A program made the translations under genes and the position numbers. Source: an uncultured Spirochaetaceae bacterium (GTDB taxonomy: Bacteria; Spirochaetota; Spirochaetia; Treponematales; Treponemataceae). Taken from it: 64,000 nt of DNA. Numbering within the stretch: position 1 is the first letter of the stretch; the number at the start of each line of letters is the position of its first letter. The stretch covers positions 1 to 64,000 of the forward strand of contig CADCBK010000019.1 of NCBI GenBank assembly GCA_902799665.1, read 5' to 3'. The notes under the pieces are model-generated. The model searched no databases. It was not told where the DNA came from and saw nothing but the letters and a program-made list of their open reading frames with translations. Positions 60,824 through 64,000 of the stretch are shown piece after piece.

Positions 60824-63800
60824 ATGAAATATCGTTTAGGACTTGATTTAGGAACAAATTCCATTGGTTGGGCAATTTATTCACTTGACAATGATAGAAA
60901 GCCTTTGGAATTAAAGGATATGGGTGTTCGTATTTTTTCTGACGGACGAGATCCAAAAACAAAAGAACCTCTTGCCGTCGCCCGCAGAATAGCGCGAGGA
61001 CAGCGAAAGATTATATACAGAAGAAAACTCAGAAGAAAAGCGACTTTTCGGTTGTTGCAAGAGCAAGGCCTTTTTCCTAAAACAAAAGAAGAAACCCAAA
61101 AGTTGAAGCTGCTTAATCCATACGAATTGCGTGTAAAAGCATTAGACGAAAAATTAGAACCATTTGAGTTGGCCCGCGTGCTGTTTAATTTATCTGTTCG
61201 ACGAGGCTTTAAAAGCAATCGCAAAGATGCTTCTGCGGCAGAAGCGACTTCTTCCGCAGGGTCAGATAATCTTTCACAGGCTGAAAAATGCGCTGAATTA
61301 TCGAAAGCAATATCTGAATCGGGTTGCAGAACGCTAGGCGAATTTTTATGGAAAAATCAAAATAAGAATAAAGGAATTCGTTTTGTACCTGGACGAATGT
61401 CATATTACCCGCTCCGAAAAATGTACGAAGATGAATTCAATGTGATTCGCGCCGCGCAAGAAAAGCATTTCAAAAACATCGATTGGAATTCAATTTATAA
61501 CGCAATATTCTTTCAAAGGCCATTAAAACCACAAGAGCGTGGCCGATGCCAATATATGATTGAGAAAGAAAGAACTTTTAAATCAATGCCAAGCGCTCAA
61601 AAAGTTAGAATTTTGCAAGAGATTCGCAATTTGAAGTATCAAAATGAAGATGGAAAAACTATCCCGATTTCAGAAGAGCAGGAAGACATTCTTCTTTCTT
61701 TGCTTGATTCAAAAGAAAAGGTGGCGTTTGACGCTTTTAGAAAGGCTTTGAAATTGAATTCTGCTTGTACATTTAACCTTGAGAAAAATCGTGATTTTTT
61801 GCTGGGAAATTCAACCGCAGTAAAAATGAGGGGCAAAAACCGTTTTGGAGATTTATGGGATACATTTTCTCTCGAGGAACAAGATGCAATTGTAGAGAAG
61901 CTGATAACGGCAGACGAAGACGGAGAGATTTTTGAAATGTTAAAAAAATACAACCTCTCTGATGAACAAAACGAATCGATAGTAAAATTACAGTTGCCTT
62001 CTGGCACGACTATGCTTTGCAAGGAAGTGTCTGAGCAAATTGTCCATAAGATGGAATCGCTTGGCTGTGATTACTCAACTGCAATTCAAACCCTCGGATA
62101 TAAGTACGCAGACCAAAGCGTTGAAAAATATGACACGCTCCCATATTACGGAAAAGTTCTTGTCGGTTCAACAATGGGAGCCACTCCTTCCGCAGATGAA
62201 AGCAACCCTGAGAAAAAATACGGAAAAATAAGCAATCCAACTGTTCATGTCGCTCTTAATCAAACGCGTGTTGTTGTTAACGCCCTTATAAAGCAGTACG
62301 GAAAGCCGGCGCAGATTGCCGTTGAGCTTTCCCGCGACTTAAAGGCGAGCCGCGAGGCAAGAAACGCCATTCAGAAAAAACAAAACGAGAATAAAAAGCG
62401 AAATGAAATCACAAATAAAAACATTCGTGACGCGAACCCAAACATTCCATATCCAAATCGCACTGACCGCTTGAAATATCGGCTATGGGAAGAATTGGGA
62501 GCGGAAGGCCTTCCTAGAAAATGCCTTTATTGTGGAAAAATTATTTCTGGAACAGAACTTTTCAGCAATAATAAAATTATTGAAATCGAGCATATTCTTC
62601 CTTACAGCAGAACTTTGCTTGACGCTGAATCGAATCTTACCGTAGCGCATGTAAGTTGCAACGCTTTTAAGAAAGAGCGTTCGCCCTACGAGGCTTTTGG
62701 CTCCAATCCAAAAGGATACAATTGGCAAGAAATATTGGAGCGCGCAAACCAACTAAAAAGCCCGGCAAAACGAAGCCGCTTTGCAGTTGACGCAATGGAA
62801 TCGTTTGAAAAAGACAGCGGTTTTATCGCGCGACAGCTGACAGACAACGCCTATCTTTCAAAAATGGCTCTCAAGTATCTAAAGAGCGTTTGCGATGATA
62901 TTTGGTCTGTAAACGGCGGAATGACAAAATTGCTCAGAGATAAATGGGAAATTGATTCAATCTTAAAGAGAAAGATTGGCGACGAAGAAGTTGCGCATTT
63001 TGAACTTAAAGATGATATGATTGGCGAATACAAGAAAAACCGCTACGACCACCGCCATCATGCTTTGGATGCCTCTGTAATTGCATTGATCGACCGTTCG
63101 CTTGTAAAAGAAATCTCAACGCTTAACGCCCGCTCCCTTAAAAATCGCATTGAGGTTCCGCAGATGTCAGTTCCGCGATTGGAACTTCAGGAAAAAGTAA
63201 AAAACATTGTTGTCAGCTTTAAGCCAGACCACGGAGCGGAAGGCAAGCTTTCAAAAGAAACCTTGCTTGGAAAAATTAAGCGTGAGGAGTTAATTGACAT
63301 TTCTAAAATGGAAGTCACAGACATTCCGCTTATAAAAAACGGCAAAGTTAGAAAAGATTTTGAAAATGCGCTTGCGGAAAAACTCGACATCAAGCTTGTC
63401 AGAAAAGAGCTTAAAGATGTTTATCCGCAGGTAAAAATCTACAAAGAATTCTTTGTGGCTCGCGCGGCAATATCATCTCTAAAAGAAAACAACATTGAAG
63501 ACATCGTGGATGCAAAGATTCGCGCAAAATTGCAAGAATTTGTTTCCACTCAAAAGGGCCAAAAATTTGAAAGCCTCTTGGAAGATTTTAGCGACCAAAC
63601 TGGCATTAAGAAAGTTCGTTGTTTAAATCGCGTGCAAACTCCTATTGTCATCAATGGCGACGTTCCGCGCTATCTTGCGCCGGAAGATTATTTTGCGGCG
63701 ATTATATGGCAGCTTCCGCCTAAAAAGGATGGAGGCAAAACAACTTATGAAGCCCAATATATACGCAGAACGGAAGTAGGCAAAGACAACAAGCCAAAGA

Positions 63801-64000
63801 CAGAAGTGATAGAGGCTTGGAAAAGGGAACATCATCCTGCCGCAAAAAATTTAGGTGTTTTGCATAAAAACGATTACCTTGAATTTAGTGACGGCGGAAA
63901 TTGGTATAAGTGCAGGGTGGCAGGATATGCTGCAACAAATAATAAACTTGATATAAGACCTATTTATTCCGTGACAAATTGCGCCGACTGGATAATCTCA
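60824..64000 (+). CDS. cas9: Cas9 endonuclease, compact type II (II-C-like), 3' end outside window
   Basis: 1059 residues are visible and the frame is open to the end. RuvC-I is YRLGLDLGTNSIGWAIY (catalytic Asp 8). The Arg-rich bridge helix follows at about residues 48-75. RuvC-II is IAVELSRDLKAS (Glu 501). The HNH domain has EIEHILPYSRTL (His 590) with a zinc-ribbon-like Cys pair CLYCGK (567, 570) and Cys 612 before Asn 613. RuvC-III is RHHALDASVIAL (His 746, Asp 749). All catalytic residues are present. It uses guide RNA to cut invading DNA. Length and layout suggest type II-C; cas1/cas2 and the array must lie beyond the window. Base composition is lower in GC than the neighbours, hinting at transfer. 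A candidate tracrRNA is divergent upstream. Confidence 0.95.
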   Translation, partial: MKYRLGLDLGTNSIGWAIYSLDNDRKPLELKDMGVRIFSDGRDPKTKEPLAVARRIARGQRKIIYRRKLRRKATFRLLQEQGLFPKTKEETQKLKLLNPYELRVKALDEKLEPFELARVLFNLSVRRGFKSNRKDASAAEATSSAGSDNLSQAEKCAELSKAISESGCRTLGEFLWKNQNKNKGIRFVPGRMSYYPLRKMYEDEFNVIRAAQEKHFKNIDWNSIYNAIFFQRPLKPQERGRCQYMIEKERTFKSMPSAQKVRILQEIRNLKYQNEDGKTIPISEEQEDILLSLLDSKEKVAFDAFRKALKLNSACTFNLEKNRDFLLGNSTAVKMRGKNRFGDLWDTFSLEEQDAIVEKLITADEDGEIFEMLKKYNLSDEQNESIVKLQLPSGTTMLCKEVSEQIVHKMESLGCDYSTAIQTLGYKYADQSVEKYDTLPYYGKVLVGSTMGATPSADESNPEKKYGKISNPTVHVALNQTRVVVNALIKQYGKPAQIAVELSRDLKASREARNAIQKKQNENKKRNEITNKNIRDANPNIPYPNRTDRLKYRLWEELGAEGLPRKCLYCGKIISGTELFSNNKIIEIEHILPYSRTLLDAESNLTVAHVSCNAFKKERSPYEAFGSNPKGYNWQEILERANQLKSPAKRSRFAVDAMESFEKDSGFIARQLTDNAYLSKMALKYLKSVCDDIWSVNGGMTKLLRDKWEIDSILKRKIGDEEVAHFELKDDMIGEYKKNRYDHRHHALDASVIALIDRSLVKEISTLNARSLKNRIEVPQMSVPRLELQEKVKNIVVSFKPDHGAEGKLSKETLLGKIKREELIDISKMEVTDIPLIKNGKVRKDFENALAEKLDIKLVRKELKDVYPQVKIYKEFFVARAAISSLKENNIEDIVDAKIRAKLQEFVSTQKGQKFESLLEDFSDQTGIKKVRCLNRVQTPIVINGDVPRYLAPEDYFAAIIWQLPPKKDGGKTTYEAQYIRRTEVGKDNKPKTEVIEAWKREHHPAAKNLGVLHKNDYLEFSDGGNWYKCRVAGYAATNNKLDIRPIYSVTNCADWIIS

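Overview
The window looks like a chromosomal segment of an anaerobic, host- or gut-associated spirochaete, most likely a Treponema. This is an inference from gene content: an MCP with a periplasmic sensor, two membrane class III cyclases (one paired with a FecR-like protein), lipoproteins with Ig-like and FGE/lectin-like domains, rubrerythrin, sugar kinase/isomerase genes and many ferredoxin-type proteins. Base composition is moderate with strong use of GGC/GCC/AAA codons. The last gene, cas9, is clearly more AT-rich than its neighbours.

Layout. 1-10.9 kb: Fe-alcohol dehydrogenase (partial), SDR, ferredoxin-type aldo-keto reductase, Gfo/Idh oxidoreductase, YczE-like membrane protein, two alpha/beta hydrolases, then a probable membrane redox operon (DsbD/UreH_2-like, NapH-like polyferredoxin, unknown periplasmic protein) ending in a LytTR-DUF3021 pair. 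10.9-15.9 kb: a WYL regulator and a SAP / GyrI-like / DUF3781 / ClbS-like / radical SAM cluster that share an operator-promoter motif, then a queuosine precursor transporter with a candidate preQ1 riboswitch. 15.9-21.0 kb: GH5 glycanase, DUF1848 protein, MCP, rubrerythrin. 21-25 kb: FGGY kinase, DUF4867, fucose/arabinose-isomerase-like enzyme. 25-35 kb: M29 aminopeptidase, ABC ATPase, ProS, adenylate cyclase and a frameshifted carB. 35-38.9 kb: two tandem lipoprotein cassettes bounded by a 60-bp repeat, plus a pentanucleotide microsatellite.

39.8-51.3 kb (minus strand) is the centrepiece. Twelve tightly packed genes join a nitrogenase-like reductase (NifH-, NifD-, NifK-, NifB- and NifX-like) to a polar amino-acid ABC transporter and three sulfur amino-acid PLP enzymes (CysK, a cystathionine gamma-synthase/lyase-type enzyme, MalY/PatB-type C-S lyase). 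There is no NifE/NifN, and the FeMo-cofactor histidine position of NifD is not kept. The likely role is import and reductive C-S cleavage of an organosulfur compound, with capture of the sulfur as cysteine or homocysteine. It resembles methylthio-alkane reductase (Mar) in concept, but its gene set is its own. A shared palindrome (ACCTAG-N7-CTAGGT type) sits before both cysK and the NifB-like gene.

51.4-58.9 kb: ArgA-like acetyltransferase, two tandem secreted paralogues, an Xre regulator, a second adenylate cyclase and a FecR-like protein. 59-64 kb: a frameshifted hutH-type lyase, then a convincing candidate tracrRNA gene on the minus strand (consensus promoter, nexus-like hairpin, bidirectional terminator) immediately upstream of a type II Cas9 gene that runs off the end.

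Two further genome-level patterns stand out. One is a roughly 95-nt intergenic element present three times, with compensatory base changes in three helices just before ribosome binding sites. The other is a short dispersed repeat (GCAAGSCCAAAA...) that also occurs in frame inside linkers of QueH, ArgA and the SAP protein. Several first genes have a -10 box ending about 6-7 nt before the start codon and no Shine-Dalgarno, which suggests leaderless mRNAs.
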